Source: Pseudomonas putida (GTDB lineage: Bacteria > Pseudomonadota > Gammaproteobacteria > Pseudomonadales > Pseudomonadaceae). Taken from it: a stretch of 64,000 nt of DNA. A program made the translations under genes and the position numbers. The notes beneath the pieces are model-generated. The model saw only the letters and a list, made by a program, of their open reading frames with translations. It had not been told where the DNA came from and did not search any database. Of this stretch, positions 40,569 to 50,013 are shown piece after piece (the first letter of the stretch is position 1; each line of letters opens with the position of its first letter). The DNA is taken from assembly GCF_028682635.1 (NCBI RefSeq), contig NZ_JANHLK010000001.1:310001-374000 (forward strand), written 5' to 3'.

Positions 40569-42103
40569 CAGGCGTCAGCCTTCTTCAGGAAGGCCTTGAA
40601 GCGCACCAGCTCGGTCAGGCGGTAGCCGCGATAGCGACCCATGGCCAGCATGAAGCCCACCAGGATCAGCAGGATCGCCGGGAAGGTGAATACGAAGTAC
40701 ACCAGTTCCGGCACGCTCATGATCAGGTGCGCCAGGGAGGCCGCGAACAGGGTGCCGATCGCCACTTTCATGGCATGGCTGGCGCCGCGTTCTTCCCAGG
40801 TGATCGACAGGCGTTCGATGGTCATGGTCAGGATCACCATCGGGAACAACGCCACCGACAGTCCGCGCTCCAGGCCGAGCTTGTGGCTGAACAGGCTGAT
40901 GGCCGCGATCAACACCACCACGAACGTCAGTACCACCGACAGCCTCGGCAGCATTTGCAGCTTCAGGTGTTCAAGGTAGGAGCGCAGCGACAGCCCCAGC
41001 GCCGTGATGATGGTAAACAGAACGATGCCGAAGCCGAGCTGGGTTTCGCGGAAGGCCAGGGCGATCAGTACCGGGGTAAAGGTGCCGAGGGTCTGCAGGC
41101 CGATCAGGTTGCGCAGGATCAGGATCACCAGCACGCCGATCGGGATCATCACCATGATCATGAAGGTCTGCTGGGTTTGCAGCGGCAGGCCGTACAGCGA
41201 GTATTCGAGGAAGTTGGCGTCGGTATTTTCGTCGGTCAGCTTGGCCAGGCGAATGGCGTTCATTTCGCTGTTGTTCATGCTGAAGGTCACAGTGGCCTTC
41301 TTGCCGCCGTCGACGGTGATCAGGTTTTCGTCGCCGGTCCACCACAGCAGGCGGTCGGTCGGCAGGCCCTGTTCGCCGGTTTCCGGGTTGAAGTACAGCC
41401 AGTCGGTGCCGTTGAAGCTGCGCAGCCAGAGTTCCGGGGTTTGCGGCTGGTCGGCCACCAGGCGAATGGTATGGACCTTTTCCACCGGCACGTGGGCGAT
41501 GGACAGCAGCAGTTCGACGATCTTCGCCTTGTGCGCCGGTGTCGGGTCGCCGGCCAGGAGCATCTTGGCATTGTCGTCGTTGCTGTTGTTGACCCGCTTG
41601 ATCGCTTCGCTGATGAAGGTCTCGACGTCGGCCGAGTGCTGGCGAATCGGCGCCAGCAGCGCTTCGGCGGCGAGTTTCTCAGGGCCTTCCAGGGCAATGC
41701 TGTCGCGGAAGGTCGGCCCCTTGATCTTGGCTTTTTCCGCGGTGTAGCGCTTGGTCAGCACCAGGCGGTAATAAAGGGTCTGGTTGCCTTTGGCCCGGCG
41801 CGCCGACCAGGTGACCTTGCGGTTGCCGTCGACCCGGTTCACGGCCACGCCGTAGTTATTGGAGATGAAGCTTTCGTTGAGGCTCACGTAATCGCGGCTC
41901 AGCGGCGGCACGAACATCTGGATCTTGACCGGGTCCTTGGCACTGGCGACGAACTCGACCTTGGCGTCGATGTTCCACAAGTCGTCGGTGGCGTCTTCGG
42001 TCACGGGAATGCCGAGTACGAAAATCTGGTAGGCCGTGACTGAAATGCCCAACACCACCAGGATGGCGATCAGCATTTTCAGATGAAGGGTAAGAGAGCG
42101 CAT
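40568..42103 (-). CDS. Inactive transglutaminase fused to 7-TM domain
   Basis: 511 residues. One N-terminal transmembrane anchor (LHLKMLIAILVVLGISVTAYQIFVLGIP), a periplasmic region of about 260 residues that reads as a degenerate transglutaminase domain, then about seven transmembrane helices from residue 300 to the end (FMIMVMIPIGVLVILILRNLIGLQTLGTFTPVLIALAF...). This is the 'gonadoliberin III-related' family, without known activity. It lies between the zinc-protease-like and RimK-like genes. Confidence 0.88.
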   Translation of the reverse strand: MRSLTLHLKMLIAILVVLGISVTAYQIFVLGIPVTEDATDDLWNIDAKVEFVASAKDPVKIQMFVPPLSRDYVSLNESFISNNYGVAVNRVDGNRKVTWSARRAKGNQTLYYRLVLTKRYTAEKAKIKGPTFRDSIALEGPEKLAAEALLAPIRQHSADVETFISEAIKRVNNSNDDNAKMLLAGDPTPAHKAKIVELLLSIAHVPVEKVHTIRLVADQPQTPELWLRSFNGTDWLYFNPETGEQGLPTDRLLWWTGDENLITVDGGKKATVTFSMNNSEMNAIRLAKLTDENTDANFLEYSLYGLPLQTQQTFMIMVMIPIGVLVILILRNLIGLQTLGTFTPVLIALAFRETQLGFGIVLFTIITALGLSLRSYLEHLKLQMLPRLSVVLTFVVVLIAAISLFSHKLGLERGLSVALFPMVILTMTIERLSITWEERGASHAMKVAIGTLFAASLAHLIMSVPELVYFVFTFPAILLILVGFMLAMGRYRGYRLTELVRFKAFLKKADA

Positions 42104-42108
42104 TTGAA

Positions 42109-42645
42109 TTACTCGGCGGTATGAGCGTCGGTGGCGCAGGCGGGTTTGCCGGCAGCGTATTTAAGACTGGGGTCGACCAGCGCATCGAAGCGTTTGAGCG
42201 CTTCGGAGCCGATCAGGAGCGGGTATTGGAACGCGCTTCGGTCGGTCAGGTTCACTTCTATGCTGCGTAAAGCTGAACCCATGCAGATATCCAGCTCGAT
42301 CACCGGACGGGCGGTGTACTTCTTGCCCTCTTCCGGATCGTAGTCACCAGCCCGGCGCTTGATCTTGCTGACACGGGCCAGCGGTCGTTCGATCGGGTGC
42401 GAATGGGCGGCGTCGATGGCCAGGTAGAAACGTACCCAGGACTCGCCATTGCGTTTGAAACGCTTGATGTCGCGGGCACTCAGGGACGCGGTTTTCGCGC
42501 CGGTATCGAGTTTGGCAGCCACTTCCAGGTCGATACCGCCCAGGGATGCGTATTCGTTGAGGCCATAGACGGTCTTTTCCCCCGCCACGGCAAAACCGGG
42601 CAGGCAAAGACAATAAAGGAGTGTGGAGAAGGGCTTGAGTCTCAT
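42109..42645 (-). CDS. Putative ATP-dependent zinc protease / retropepsin-like protein (RimB type)
   Basis: 178 residues from the ATG at 42645, which gives a clean signal peptide MRLKPFSTLLYCLCLPGFAVAG. The core KTVYGLNEYASLGGIDLEVAAKLDTGAKTASLSARDIKRF contains the D-T-G-A aspartic-protease-like motif, and RPVIELDICMGSALRSIEVNLTDRSAFQYPLLIGSEALKRF is diagnostic of the family. It is secreted to the periplasm. First gene of the ligase operon, five bases from the next start. Confidence 0.88.
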   Translation of the reverse strand: MRLKPFSTLLYCLCLPGFAVAGEKTVYGLNEYASLGGIDLEVAAKLDTGAKTASLSARDIKRFKRNGESWVRFYLAIDAAHSHPIERPLARVSKIKRRAGDYDPEEGKKYTARPVIELDICMGSALRSIEVNLTDRSAFQYPLLIGSEALKRFDALVDPSLKYAAGKPACATDAHTAE

Positions 42646-42860
42646 AAATCCTGGTGCGCAGCGGTGCGTATTTCGGTTCAAGGCCCTGGCATCACTGCGC
42701 AAGCTCCCTCGTAGGCCTATCAGCTATTCATGACAAGCCGTGCAGATGTGACAGACAAATGCGGGCGGCATTCTAGCACGGTGGGTTTATGGCGCCACCG
42801 GTGGGGGGCGGCTATAAACAGAGGGCCCTGTTTGGTTATGGCGCAGTCGGTTATTAGACG
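42646..42860. other. Intergenic region between ligase operon and prp operon
   Basis: Divergent promoters expected here. Nothing else recognised; a frame across it has no start site. Confidence 0.4.
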
Positions 42861-42872
42861 ATTGTCGACAAT
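42861..42872. promoter_or_regulatory. Perfect palindromic operator of the prp operon
   Basis: ATTGTCGACAAT, a 12-bp perfect palindrome. A second, half-matching TGTCGACAATAT occurs at 42936-42947, overlapping the start codon of the GntR gene. Between them lies TTGACT - 17 bases - TAGTTT (42885-42913), a plausible promoter. Paired operators around a promoter suggest autoregulation by the adjacent GntR protein. Confidence 0.65.
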
Positions 42873-42945
42873 ATCGAATTATCCTTTGACTGACGCGCCT
42901 GTTTTGGTTAGTTTTTGCGGCACTGGCTTTCAAGGTGTCGACAAT

Positions 42946-43665
42946 ATGTTGGATCAACTGGATCCCCCGCTCATCGTTCAGGACGACTCGGAAACGCTTT
43001 CCGAGAACGTCTTCCGGCGTATTCAGGCGGCCATCGTCAAGGGCGATATTGCCCCCGGCAGCAAGATCTCCGAGCCGGAGCTGGCCCGGACCTACGGCAT
43101 CAGCCGCGGCCCGCTGCGCGAGGCCATCCACCGTCTGGAAGGCCAGCGCCTGCTGGTGCGCGTGCCGCACGTCGGGGCGCGGGTGGTGTCGCTCGATCAT
43201 GCCGAGTTGATCGAGCTCTACGAAATCCGCGAATCCCTTGAAGGCATGGCCTGTCGTCTGGCCGCCGAGCGCATGAGCGTCGAAGAAATCGACGAACTGC
43301 GTCGCGTCCTCGAAACCCACGAGCGCGACGAGGCCTTCCAGGCCGGTCGCGGCTATTACCAGCAGGAAGGCGATTTCGACTTCCACTACCGGATTATCCA
43401 GGGCAGCGGTAACCGCACCCTGACGCAAATGCTCTGCGGCGAGCTTTATCAACTGGTGCGCATGTACCGCATGAAGTTTTCCAGCACGCCCAATCGCCCA
43501 CACCAGGCGTTCGCCGAGCACCACCGAATTCTCGATGCCATCGCCGACCGTGACGGTGAACTGGCCGAGTTGTTGATGCGCCGTCACATCGGCGCCTCCA
43601 AACGCAACATCGCCCGTCATTACCAGGACGGCGCCAACCCGACAGCCAAACGAGGTGAGTCATGA
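42946..43665 (+). CDS. GntR-family (FadR/FCD) regulator of the prp operon
   Basis: 239 residues from the ATG at 42946, with AAGGTG upstream; a longer frame from 42730 runs over the promoter and is rejected. The N-terminal winged HTH ([63 protein letters not shown]) and C-terminal FCD helical domain with metal-binding His residues ([26 protein letters not shown]) define the FadR subgroup. Its stop overlaps the prpB start by 4 bases. It probably represses prpBC-acnD-prpFD until a cycle intermediate binds. Confidence 0.92.
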   Translation: MLDQLDPPLIVQDDSETLSENVFRRIQAAIVKGDIAPGSKISEPELARTYGISRGPLREAIHRLEGQRLLVRVPHVGARVVSLDHAELIELYEIRESLEGMACRLAAERMSVEEIDELRRVLETHERDEAFQAGRGYYQQEGDFDFHYRIIQGSGNRTLTQMLCGELYQLVRMYRMKFSSTPNRPHQAFAEHHRILDAIADRDGELAELLMRRHIGASKRNIARHYQDGANPTAKRGES

Positions 43666-44552
43666 GTTTGAACAAGAGCACTCCAGGCCAGCGTTTCCGC
43701 GATGCGGTCGCCAGCGAGCATCCACTGCAAGTGGTCGGCGCGATCAACGCCAACCACGCGCTGCTGGCCAAGCGCGCCGGTTTCAAGGCGATCTACCTGT
43801 CCGGTGGCGGGGTGGCTGCTGGCTCCCTCGGCCTGCCGGACCTGGGCATCACCGGCCTGGATGACGTGCTGACCGACGTGCGCCGTATCACCGACGTTTG
43901 CGACCTGCCGCTGCTGGTGGACGTGGACACCGGTTTCGGTTCCTCGGCCTTCAACGTGGCCCGTACCGTGAAGTCGATGATCAAGTTCGGCGCGGCGGCG
44001 ATTCACATCGAAGACCAGGTTGGCGCCAAGCGTTGCGGTCACCGTCCTAATAAAGAGATCGTGACCCAGCAGGAAATGGTCGATCGCATCAAGGCGGCGG
44101 TCGATGCCCGTACCGATGACAGCTTCGTGATCATGGCCCGTACAGACGCCCTGGCGGTGGAAGGCCTGGAATCTGCTCTGGATCGCGCCGCTGCGTGCAT
44201 CGAAGCTGGCGCCGACATGATTTTCCCGGAAGCCATCACCGAACTGGACATGTACAAGTTGTTCGCCAACCGTGTGAAAGCGCCGATCCTGGCCAACATC
44301 ACTGAATTCGGCGCGACGCCGCTGTACACCACCGAGCAGCTTGCTGGAGCGGATGTATCGCTGGTGCTGTACCCGCTGTCGGCCTTCCGCGCCATGAACA
44401 AGGCCGCGGAAAACGTCTACACCGCGCTACGCCGCGATGGCACGCAGGCGAATGTCATCGACACCATGCAGACCCGCATGGAGCTTTACGATCGCATCGA
44501 CTACCACACCTTCGAGCAGAAGCTCGATGCGTTGTTTGCTGCGAAGAAATGA
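43662..44552 (+). CDS. prpB: 2-methylisocitrate lyase
   Basis: 296 residues. PEP-mutase/isocitrate-lyase barrel: [82 protein letters not shown], where KRCGH is the catalytic signature, and [20 protein letters not shown]. It splits 2-methylisocitrate into pyruvate and succinate, the last step of the cycle. It is coupled to the GntR gene. Confidence 0.97.
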   Translation: MSLNKSTPGQRFRDAVASEHPLQVVGAINANHALLAKRAGFKAIYLSGGGVAAGSLGLPDLGITGLDDVLTDVRRITDVCDLPLLVDVDTGFGSSAFNVARTVKSMIKFGAAAIHIEDQVGAKRCGHRPNKEIVTQQEMVDRIKAAVDARTDDSFVIMARTDALAVEGLESALDRAAACIEAGADMIFPEAITELDMYKLFANRVKAPILANITEFGATPLYTTEQLAGADVSLVLYPLSAFRAMNKAAENVYTALRRDGTQANVIDTMQTRMELYDRIDYHTFEQKLDALFAAKK

Positions 44553-44557
44553 AGATC

Positions 44558-44640
44558 AAAAGATCGCAGCCTTCGGCAGCTCCTACACCGACCGCTTTGC
44601 CCTGTAGGAGCTGTCGAGTGAAACGAGGCTGCGATCTTTT
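44558..44640. repeat. Long inverted repeat of a second type, between prpB and prpC
   Basis: AAAAGATCGCAGCC ... GGCTGCGATCTTTT arms enclosing a TCCTACA/TGTAGGA inverted pair. The same type recurs at 60859-60935. Confidence 0.88.
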
Positions 44641-44714
44641 CGGCAACACCCAAAAGACCTGATGAATCACAATTTGCCGATTCCCTGACAAATTCAAAAA
44701 TATTGGAGGCAGAA

Positions 44715-45842
44715 ATGGCCGAAGCAAAAGTACTCAGTGGCGCCGGGCTCCGTGGCCAGGTAGCCGGGCAAACCGCACTGTCCACCGTGGGCCAGTCGGG
44801 TGCCGGTCTGACCTATCGTGGTTATGACGTTCGTGAACTGGCGGCTGACGCGCAGTTCGAAGAAGTCGCCTACCTGCTGCTGTACGGCGAATTGCCGAGC
44901 AAGGCGCAACTGAACGCCTACATCACCAAGCTGAGCAAGCTGCGTGACCTGCCGCAAGCGCTGAAAGAAGTGCTGGAACGCATCCCCGCCGACGCCCACC
45001 CGATGGACGTGATGCGCACCGGCTGCTCGTTCCTGGGCAACCTGGAGCCGGAGAACGACTTCTCCGAGCAGCACGACAAGACTGACCGCCTGCTGGCTGC
45101 GTTCCCGGCGATCATGACCTACTGGTACCGCTTCAGCCACGAAGGCAAGCGCATCGAATGCGTGAGCGACGAGCAGTCCATCGGTGGCCACTTCCTGCAC
45201 CTGCTGCACGGCAAGAAGCCGAGCGAGCTGCACGTCAAGGTGATGAACGTTTCGCTGATCCTCTACGCGGAGCACGAATTCAACGCCTCGACCTTCACTG
45301 CCCGTGTTTGCGCGTCGACCCTGTCTGACTTGTACTCGTGCATCACCGCGGCCATCGGCTCGCTGCGTGGCCCGTTGCACGGCGGCGCCAACGAAGCAGC
45401 GATGGAAATGATCGAGCGCTTCTCGTCGCCGGAAGACGCGATCAAGGGCACCCTCGGCATGCTCGAGCGCAAGGACAAGATCATGGGCTTCGGTCACGCG
45501 ATCTATAAGGACAATGATCCGCGTAACGAAGTGATCAAGGCCTGGTCGAAAAAACTCGCCGACGAAGTGGGCGACACGGTGTTGTTCCCGGTTTCCGAAG
45601 CCATCGACAAGACCATGTGGGAGCAGAAGAAACTGTTCCCGAACGCCGACTTCTACCATGCCTCGGCGTACCACTTCATGGGCATCCCGACCAAGTTGTT
45701 CACACCGATCTTCGTCTGCTCGCGCCTGACCGGCTGGGCGGCCCACGTGTACGAACAACGTGCCAACAACCGCATCATCCGCCCGAGCGCCGAGTACACC
45801 GGCGTCGAACAGCGCAAGTTCGTGCCAATCGAACAACGCTGA
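44715..45842 (+). CDS. prpC: 2-methylcitrate synthase
   Basis: 375 residues from the ATG at 44715, with GGAGG six bases upstream. Citrate-synthase fold with GLTYRGYDVRELAADAQFEEVAYLLLYGELPS, catalytic His in GSLRGPLHGGANEAAMEM (His-Gly-Gly) and in GFGHAIYKDNDPR, and Asp in FYHASAYHFMGIP-type region. It condenses propionyl-CoA with oxaloacetate to 2-methylcitrate. Confidence 0.97.
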   Translation: MAEAKVLSGAGLRGQVAGQTALSTVGQSGAGLTYRGYDVRELAADAQFEEVAYLLLYGELPSKAQLNAYITKLSKLRDLPQALKEVLERIPADAHPMDVMRTGCSFLGNLEPENDFSEQHDKTDRLLAAFPAIMTYWYRFSHEGKRIECVSDEQSIGGHFLHLLHGKKPSELHVKVMNVSLILYAEHEFNASTFTARVCASTLSDLYSCITAAIGSLRGPLHGGANEAAMEMIERFSSPEDAIKGTLGMLERKDKIMGFGHAIYKDNDPRNEVIKAWSKKLADEVGDTVLFPVSEAIDKTMWEQKKLFPNADFYHASAYHFMGIPTKLFTPIFVCSRLTGWAAHVYEQRANNRIIRPSAEYTGVEQRKFVPIEQR

Positions 45843-45886
45843 ATGGTGGGAATGCCTGCCCAGGTCACTGAATGAACCGGTGACCC

Positions 45887-45975
45887 TGTAGGAGCTGGCT
45901 TGCCAGCGAAGGCGGTTTGTCATTCAACATTGTTGTTGCTGACCCACCGCATTCGCCGGCAAGCCGGCTCCTACA
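45887..45975. repeat. Inverted REP pair between prpC and acnD
   Basis: Arms TGTAGGAGCTGGCTTGCCAG and GCCGGCAAGCCGGCTCCTAC, with AACATTGTTGTT between. Confidence 0.88.
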
Positions 45976-46046
45976 GAGGTCTGTGTTCAATTCGGGAGCT
46001 GTGCCAGGCCCCACCCTTTGTAACTACCGTGACCCGAGTCCTGACG

Positions 46047-48641
46047 ATGAACACTGAATTCCGTAAAACGCTGCCCGGCAGCCACCTGGATTACTTCGAC
46101 GTCCGCGCGGCGGTCGAGGCCATCCAGCCCGGCGCCTATGACACCCTGCCGTACACCTCCCGCGTGCTGGCGGAAAACCTGGTGCGTCGCTGCGACCCGG
46201 CCACGCTGACCGAATCCCTCAAGCAATTCATCGAACGCAAGCGCGACCTCGACTTCCCGTGGTTCCCGGCCCGTGTGGTGTGCCACGACATTCTCGGCCA
46301 GACCGCACTGGTCGACCTCGCCGGCCTGCGTGACGCCATCGCCCTGCAAGGCGGCGATCCAGCGCAAGTGAACCCGGTGGTACCGACGCAACTGATCGTC
46401 GACCACTCCCTGGCCGTCGAGCGCGGTGGTTTCGATCCGGAGGCGTTCGAGAAGAACCGCGCCATCGAAGACCGTCGCAACGAAGACCGTTTCCACTTCA
46501 TCAACTGGACCAAGAAGGCGTTCAAGAACGTCGACGTGATCCCGCCAGGCAACGGCATCATGCACCAGATCAACCTGGAGAAAATGTCTCCGGTGATCCA
46601 GGTGCGTGACGGCGTAGCCTTCCCTGACACCTGCGTCGGCACCGACAGCCACACCCCGCACGTCGATGCGCTGGGCGTGATCGCCATCGGCGTTGGCGGC
46701 CTGGAAGCCGAAAGCGTGATGCTGGGCCGCGCCTCCTGGATGCGCCTGCCGGAAAGCGTTGGCGTTGAACTGACTGGCAAGCTGCAACCGGGCATCACCG
46801 CCACCGACATGGTGCTGGCGCTGACCGAGTTCCTGCGCAAGCAGAAAGTCGTGGGTGCATGGCTGGAGTTCTTCGGTGAAGGCGCCGCGGCGCTGACCCT
46901 GGGCGACCGCGCAACCATCTCCAACATGGCTCCGGAATACGGCGCCACCGCGGCGATGTTCTACATCGACCAGCAGACCATCGACTACCTCAAGCTCACC
47001 GGTCGTGAAGACGAGCAGGTGCAGTTGGTCGAGAACTACGCCAAGACCACCGGCCTGTGGGCTGACAGCCTCAAAGGCGCGCAATACGAGCGCGGCCTGA
47101 CCTTCGACCTGTCTTCGGTAGTGCGCAACATGGCCGGCCCGAGCAACCCGCACGCCCGTGTCGCGGTATCGGACCTGGCTGCCAAAGGCATCTCCGGTCA
47201 GTGGGACGATGTGCCGGGGCAAATGCCGGACGGCGCGGTGATCATCGCCGCCATCACCAGCTGCACCAACACCAGCAACCCGCGCAACGTGATCGCCGCC
47301 GGCCTGCTGGCACGCAACGCCAACAAGCTCGGCCTGACCCGCAAGCCTTGGGTCAAGTCGTCCCTGGCACCGGGCTCGAAAACCGTCGCCCTGTACCTCG
47401 ACGAAGCCGGCCTGACCGATGAGCTGGAACAGCTCGGTTTCGGCGTCGTGGCCTTCGCCTGCACCACCTGCAACGGCATGTCCGGTGCGCTGGACCCAGT
47501 GATCCAGCAAGAGATCATCGACCGTGACCTGTACGCCACGGCTGTGTTGTCCGGCAACCGTAACTTCGACGGCCGGATCCACCCGTACGCCAAGCAGGCT
47601 TTCCTCGCTTCGCCGCCGCTGGTCGTCGCTTACGCGATCGCCGGTACCATCCGTTTCGATATCGAGAAGGATGTGCTGGGCGTCGTCGACGGCAAGGAAA
47701 TCCGCCTGAAAGACATCTGGCCGAGCGACGAAGAAATCGACGCCGTAGTGAAAGCCTCGGTGAAGCCGGAGCAGTTCCGCCAGGTCTACATCCCGATGTT
47801 CGCCATTCACGAAGACACCGGCCCGAAAGTCGCGCCGCTGTACGACTGGCGCGAGATGAGCACCTACATCCGCCGTCCGCCTTACTGGGAAGGCGCACTG
47901 GCCGGCGCGCGTCCGCTCAAGGGCATGCGTCCGCTGGCGGTACTGCCGGACAACATCACCACCGACCACCTGTCGCCATCCAACGCGATCATGCTCGACA
48001 GCGCCGCCGGCGAATACCTGGCGAAAATGGGCCTGCCGGAGGAGGACTTCAACTCCTACGCGACTCATAGGGGCGACCATTTGACTGCGCAGCGCGCAAC
48101 CTTCGCCAACCCGAAACTGTTCAACGAAATGGTTCTGGAAAACGGCAAGGTCAAGCAGGGCTCCCTCGCTCGCGTCGAGCCGGAAGGCAAAGTGATGCGC
48201 ATGTGGGAAGCCATCGAGACCTACATGGATCGCAAGCAGCCGCTGATCATCATCGCCGGCGCCGACTACGGTCAGGGTTCGTCCCGCGACTGGGCAGCGA
48301 AGGGCGTACGTCTGGCCGGTGTCGAAGCGATTGCCGCCGAAGGTTTCGAGCGTATCCACCGCACCAACCTGGTGGGCATGGGCGTGTTGCCGCTGGAGTT
48401 CAAGCCGGGCACCAACCGTCACACCCTGGCCATCGACGGCAGCGAAACCTACGACGTGATCGGCGACCGCACCCCGCGTGCCGAGCTGACCCTGGTGATC
48501 CATCGCAAGAACGGCGAGCGCGTCGATGTGCCGGTGACCTGCCGCCTCGACACCGCTGAAGAAGTGTCGATCTACGAGGCTGGCGGCGTGTTGCAACGCT
48601 TCGCCCAGGACTTCCTCGAAGAATCGGCGGTAGCCGTCTAA
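46047..48641 (+). CDS. acnD: Fe/S-dependent 2-methylcitrate dehydratase AcnD
   Basis: 864 residues, aconitase superfamily. The start at 46047 gives MNTEFRKTLPGSHLDYFDVR, as expected for AcnD; a longer frame passes through the REP. Cluster ligands: Cys in ITSCTNTSNPRNVIAAGLLARNANKLG and FACTTCNGMSGAL. Active-site Arg/Ser regions: TDHLSPSNAI and YGQGSSRDWAAKGVRLAGVEAI. It dehydrates 2-methylcitrate to 2-methyl-trans-aconitate, which then needs PrpF. Confidence 0.97.
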   Translation: MNTEFRKTLPGSHLDYFDVRAAVEAIQPGAYDTLPYTSRVLAENLVRRCDPATLTESLKQFIERKRDLDFPWFPARVVCHDILGQTALVDLAGLRDAIALQGGDPAQVNPVVPTQLIVDHSLAVERGGFDPEAFEKNRAIEDRRNEDRFHFINWTKKAFKNVDVIPPGNGIMHQINLEKMSPVIQVRDGVAFPDTCVGTDSHTPHVDALGVIAIGVGGLEAESVMLGRASWMRLPESVGVELTGKLQPGITATDMVLALTEFLRKQKVVGAWLEFFGEGAAALTLGDRATISNMAPEYGATAAMFYIDQQTIDYLKLTGREDEQVQLVENYAKTTGLWADSLKGAQYERGLTFDLSSVVRNMAGPSNPHARVAVSDLAAKGISGQWDDVPGQMPDGAVIIAAITSCTNTSNPRNVIAAGLLARNANKLGLTRKPWVKSSLAPGSKTVALYLDEAGLTDELEQLGFGVVAFACTTCNGMSGALDPVIQQEIIDRDLYATAVLSGNRNFDGRIHPYAKQAFLASPPLVVAYAIAGTIRFDIEKDVLGVVDGKEIRLKDIWPSDEEIDAVVKASVKPEQFRQVYIPMFAIHEDTGPKVAPLYDWREMSTYIRRPPYWEGALAGARPLKGMRPLAVLPDNITTDHLSPSNAIMLDSAAGEYLAKMGLPEEDFNSYATHRGDHLTAQRATFANPKLFNEMVLENGKVKQGSLARVEPEGKVMRMWEAIETYMDRKQPLIIIAGADYGQGSSRDWAAKGVRLAGVEAIAAEGFERIHRTNLVGMGVLPLEFKPGTNRHTLAIDGSETYDVIGDRTPRAELTLVIHRKNGERVDVPVTCRLDTAEEVSIYEAGGVLQRFAQDFLEESAVAV

Positions 48642-48652
48642 CACACGCAGCA

Positions 48653-48681
48653 CAGACACGGGACCTTGAGTCCCGTGTCTG
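48653..48681 (+). promoter_or_regulatory. Perfect 12-bp hairpin between acnD and prpF
   Basis: CAGACACGGGAC - CTTGA - GTCCCGTGTCTG then CTTTCAG. The stem is strong but the T-run is short, so a partial terminator or mRNA processing/stability element within the operon is likely. Confidence 0.7.
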
Positions 48682-48707
48682 CTTTCAGATCAGGAGTAAC
48701 GAGCACC

Positions 48708-49898
48708 ATGGCTCACGCAGCTCAGATTAAAATTCCAGCCACCTACATGCGTGGCGGCACCAGCAAAGGCGTGTTCTTCAGCCTGAAGGACTTGCCCGAG
48801 GCCGCACAGGTTCCAGGCCCGGCCCGCGATGCCTTGTTGCTGCGCGTGATCGGCAGCCCCGATCCGTACGACAAGCAGATCGACGGCATGGGCGGCGCGA
48901 CGTCCAGCACCAGCAAGACCGTGATCCTGTCGAAAAGCATCAAGGCCGATCACGACGTCGATTACCTGTTCGGTCAGGTGTCGATCGACAAGCCGTTCGT
49001 CGACTGGAGCGGCAACTGCGGCAACCTGACCGCGGCGGTCGGTTCGTTCGCCATCAGCAACGGCCTGGTGGACGCCAGCCGCATCCCGCACAACGGCATT
49101 GCCGTGGTGCGCGTGTGGCAGGCCAACATCGGCAAGACCATCATCGCCCACGTGCCGATCACCAACGGCGAAGTGCAGGAAACCGGCGATTTCGAACTCG
49201 ACGGCGTGACCTTTCCGGCGGCGGAAGTGCAGGTCGAATTCCTCGACCCGGCAGCGGAAGAAGAGGGCGGTGGCGGTTCGATGTTCCCTACCGGCAACCT
49301 GGTCGATGACCTGGAAGTGCCGGGCGTCGGGACCTTCAAGGCAACCATGATCAACGCCGGTATCCCGACCATCTTCGTCAATGCCGAAGACATCGGCTAC
49401 AAGGGCACCGAATTGCAAGGCGCGATCAACGGCGATCCGAAAGCGTTGCTGATGTTCGAAACCATCCGTGCCTACGGGGCACTGCGCATGGGCCTGATAT
49501 CCAACGTCGACGAAGCAGCCAAGCGCCAGCACACGCCGAAAGTGGCGTTCGTGGCCAAGCCGGCGGAGTACGTGTCGTCCAGCGGCAAGACGGTTGCGGC
49601 GGGGGATGTCGACCTGCTGGTACGCGCACTGTCCATGGGCAAGCTGCACCACGCGATGATGGGCACGGCGGCAGTGGCGATCGGCACGGCAGCAGCGATT
49701 TCCGGCACCCTGGTCAACCTCGCGGCGGGCGGCGTCGAACGCAACGCGGTGCGCTTCGGTCATCCGTCGGGCACCTTGCGCGTTGGCGCCGAAGCCAGCC
49801 AGGTCAACGGCGAATGGACCGTGAACAAGGCCATCATGAGCCGCAGTGCACGGGTGTTGATGGAAGGTTACGTCCGCGTGCCGGGCGATTCGTTCTAA
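48708..49898 (+). CDS. prpF: 2-methylaconitate cis-trans isomerase PrpF
   Basis: 396 residues from the ATG at 48708, with AGGAGT upstream. Diaminopimelate-epimerase-like fold with [19 protein letters not shown] near the N-terminus and [15 protein letters not shown] (Cys) and the second block [18 protein letters not shown]. Lys of GGTSKG is the proposed catalytic base. It converts 2-methyl-trans-aconitate to the cis isomer, working with AcnD. Confidence 0.96.
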   Translation: MAHAAQIKIPATYMRGGTSKGVFFSLKDLPEAAQVPGPARDALLLRVIGSPDPYDKQIDGMGGATSSTSKTVILSKSIKADHDVDYLFGQVSIDKPFVDWSGNCGNLTAAVGSFAISNGLVDASRIPHNGIAVVRVWQANIGKTIIAHVPITNGEVQETGDFELDGVTFPAAEVQVEFLDPAAEEEGGGGSMFPTGNLVDDLEVPGVGTFKATMINAGIPTIFVNAEDIGYKGTELQGAINGDPKALLMFETIRAYGALRMGLISNVDEAAKRQHTPKVAFVAKPAEYVSSSGKTVAAGDVDLLVRALSMGKLHHAMMGTAAVAIGTAAAISGTLVNLAAGGVERNAVRFGHPSGTLRVGAEASQVNGEWTVNKAIMSRSARVLMEGYVRVPGDSF

Positions 49899-49910
49899 CG
49901 ACGCACCCCC

Positions 49911-50000
49911 TGTAGGAGCTGGCTTGCCAGCGAAGAGGCCGTCAAATTCAACATCATTGTTATCTGTGACACCGCTTTCGCTGGCAAGCCAGCTCCTACA
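49911..50000. repeat. Inverted REP pair between prpF and prpD
   Basis: Arms TGTAGGAGCTGGCTTGCCAG and CTGGCAAGCCAGCTCCTACA. The last base of the right arm directly touches the AAGGTG ribosome-binding site of prpD. Confidence 0.9.
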
Positions 50001-50013
50001 AGGTGAATCGAAC

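Noticed and set aside
42730..42945. Upstream extension of the GntR regulator (72 codons)
   Set aside because: It covers the palindromic operator and promoter, lacks a ribosome-binding site, and the family starts at the 42946 position.
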